The translations under genes were made by a program, and so were the position numbers. Positions 33,182-33,393 of a DNA stretch of 33,393 nt are shown here, piece after piece. How positions within the stretch are numbered: position 1 is the stretch's first letter; every line of letters starts with the position of its first letter. Location: the NCBI GenBank assembly GCA_046074645.1, contig JBJTOP010000237.1, forward strand, positions 1-33,393. Reading direction: 5' to 3'. The stretch is from SXXK01 sp046074645. GTDB taxonomy: Bacteria; Planctomycetota; Planctomycetia; Planctomycetales; Planctomycetaceae. The notes below the pieces were generated by a model. That model saw only the letters and a list, made by a program, of their open reading frames with translations. It made no database searches and was not told the DNA's origin.

Positions 33182-33196
33182 GGTGTTAGGGACACC
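33182..33196. repeat. Short inverted repeat GGTGT...ACACC
   Basis: Five-base arms with a 5-base loop (GGTGT TAGGG ACACC), just outside the inverted repeat pair. It is probably part of the same repeat cluster. Confidence 0.3.
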
Positions 33197-33237
33197 TGAT
33201 TTCGTTCTTTGGATCCGCTCCACCGTGACAAGGCGTG

Positions 33238-33257
33238 CGGGGGATCTTAATCCCCCG
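33238..33257. repeat. Perfect hairpin CGGGGGAT-CTTA-ATCCCCCG
   Basis: A perfect 8-bp stem with a 4-base loop. It has no T-run, so it is more likely a repeat element than a terminator. Confidence 0.5.
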
Positions 33258-33344
33258 GTAACAGTGCGCACGACCTCAAAGTGTGTGACACCTGCTGCGA
33301 AAATCCCAGAGAATTTATTCGCACCGCATCATTTGGTATGACAC

Positions 33345-33359
33345 CGGGGACAGTCCCCG
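33345..33359. repeat. Palindrome CGGGGAC-A-GTCCCCG
   Basis: Seven-base arms around a single A. GGGGACAGTCCCC-type palindromes are common in bacterial REP-like elements; no REP-associated transposase gene lies in the window. Confidence 0.45.
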
Positions 33360-33393
33360 CGGGCATGGCGGCGGGCGTGTACCAGCGGCCGCT

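Larger units (their letters stand above)
32878..33393. other. Gene-free, repeat-rich right end
   Basis: About 515 bases to the window edge in which I see no convincing gene. The open frames on both strands are short, overlap the repeats and lack start sites. The stretch is rich in inverted repeats, listed separately, and looks like intergenic repeat sequence. Confidence 0.5.

Noticed and set aside
32884..33189. Plus-strand frame containing Gly-Glu-Ala-Pro-Ala-Glu-Pro
   Set aside because: The peptide arises from the inverted repeat, and the opposite strand gives the same peptide from the other arm; this marks a repeat, not a gene.
33238..33257. Perfect hairpin as an intrinsic terminator
   Set aside because: No T-run on either side and no gene ending nearby; treated as a repeat.

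Overview
The window looks like chromosomal DNA of a planctomycete (Planctomycetota). This is an inference from moderately high GC, a DUF1501 protein, a secreted ceramidase-like protein, a PhoD-like phosphatase, a sugar-phosphate isomerase, and a palindromic repeat whose translation contains Gly-Glu-Ala-Pro-Ala-Glu-Pro. No rRNA, tRNA or CRISPR array was seen.

Positions 1-14387 (minus strand) hold a respiratory complex I operon in the order nuoA-B-C-D-E-F-G-H-I-J-K-L-M-N. nuoN is cut by the left window edge. Genes are tightly packed, often overlapping by 4-10 bases, with a few gaps, one of which (nuoC-nuoD) contains a perfect hairpin. The peripheral subunits keep their flavin and Fe-S ligands, including an N7-type cluster motif in NuoG. 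The membrane subunits keep the known proton-channel Glu/Lys residues. NuoJ, NuoK and NuoL carry extra Pro/Ala/acidic segments.

Positions 14795-18529 (plus strand) encode a TIM-barrel sugar-phosphate isomerase-like protein, an exported ceramidase-like protein and an exported PhoD-like phosphatase. The last overlaps prs (PRPP synthetase) tail to tail. Then come surE, an aldo/keto reductase and hisD, all on the minus strand.

Positions 23114-24945 are a degraded island. It holds the relic of a type I restriction-modification locus: the C-terminal part of hsdS with a one-base frameshift and an in-frame stop, followed by a much reduced hsdR. The hsdS/hsdR 4-base overlap is still visible. A DUF1501 protein (minus) is divergent from an N-carbamoylputrescine amidase-type hydrolase (plus). 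A membrane-anchored protein of unknown function follows, then a NagA-like amidohydrolase with an altered metal-site motif (minus) and a Rep/PcrA-like helicase (plus).

At the right end is a small stand-alone protein with a caspase-like His...Cys arrangement resembling DUF4347/CHAT. Next to it is an intergenic stretch rich in inverted repeats. The right end and the restriction-modification relic are the most accessory-looking parts of the window; the rest is mostly housekeeping.
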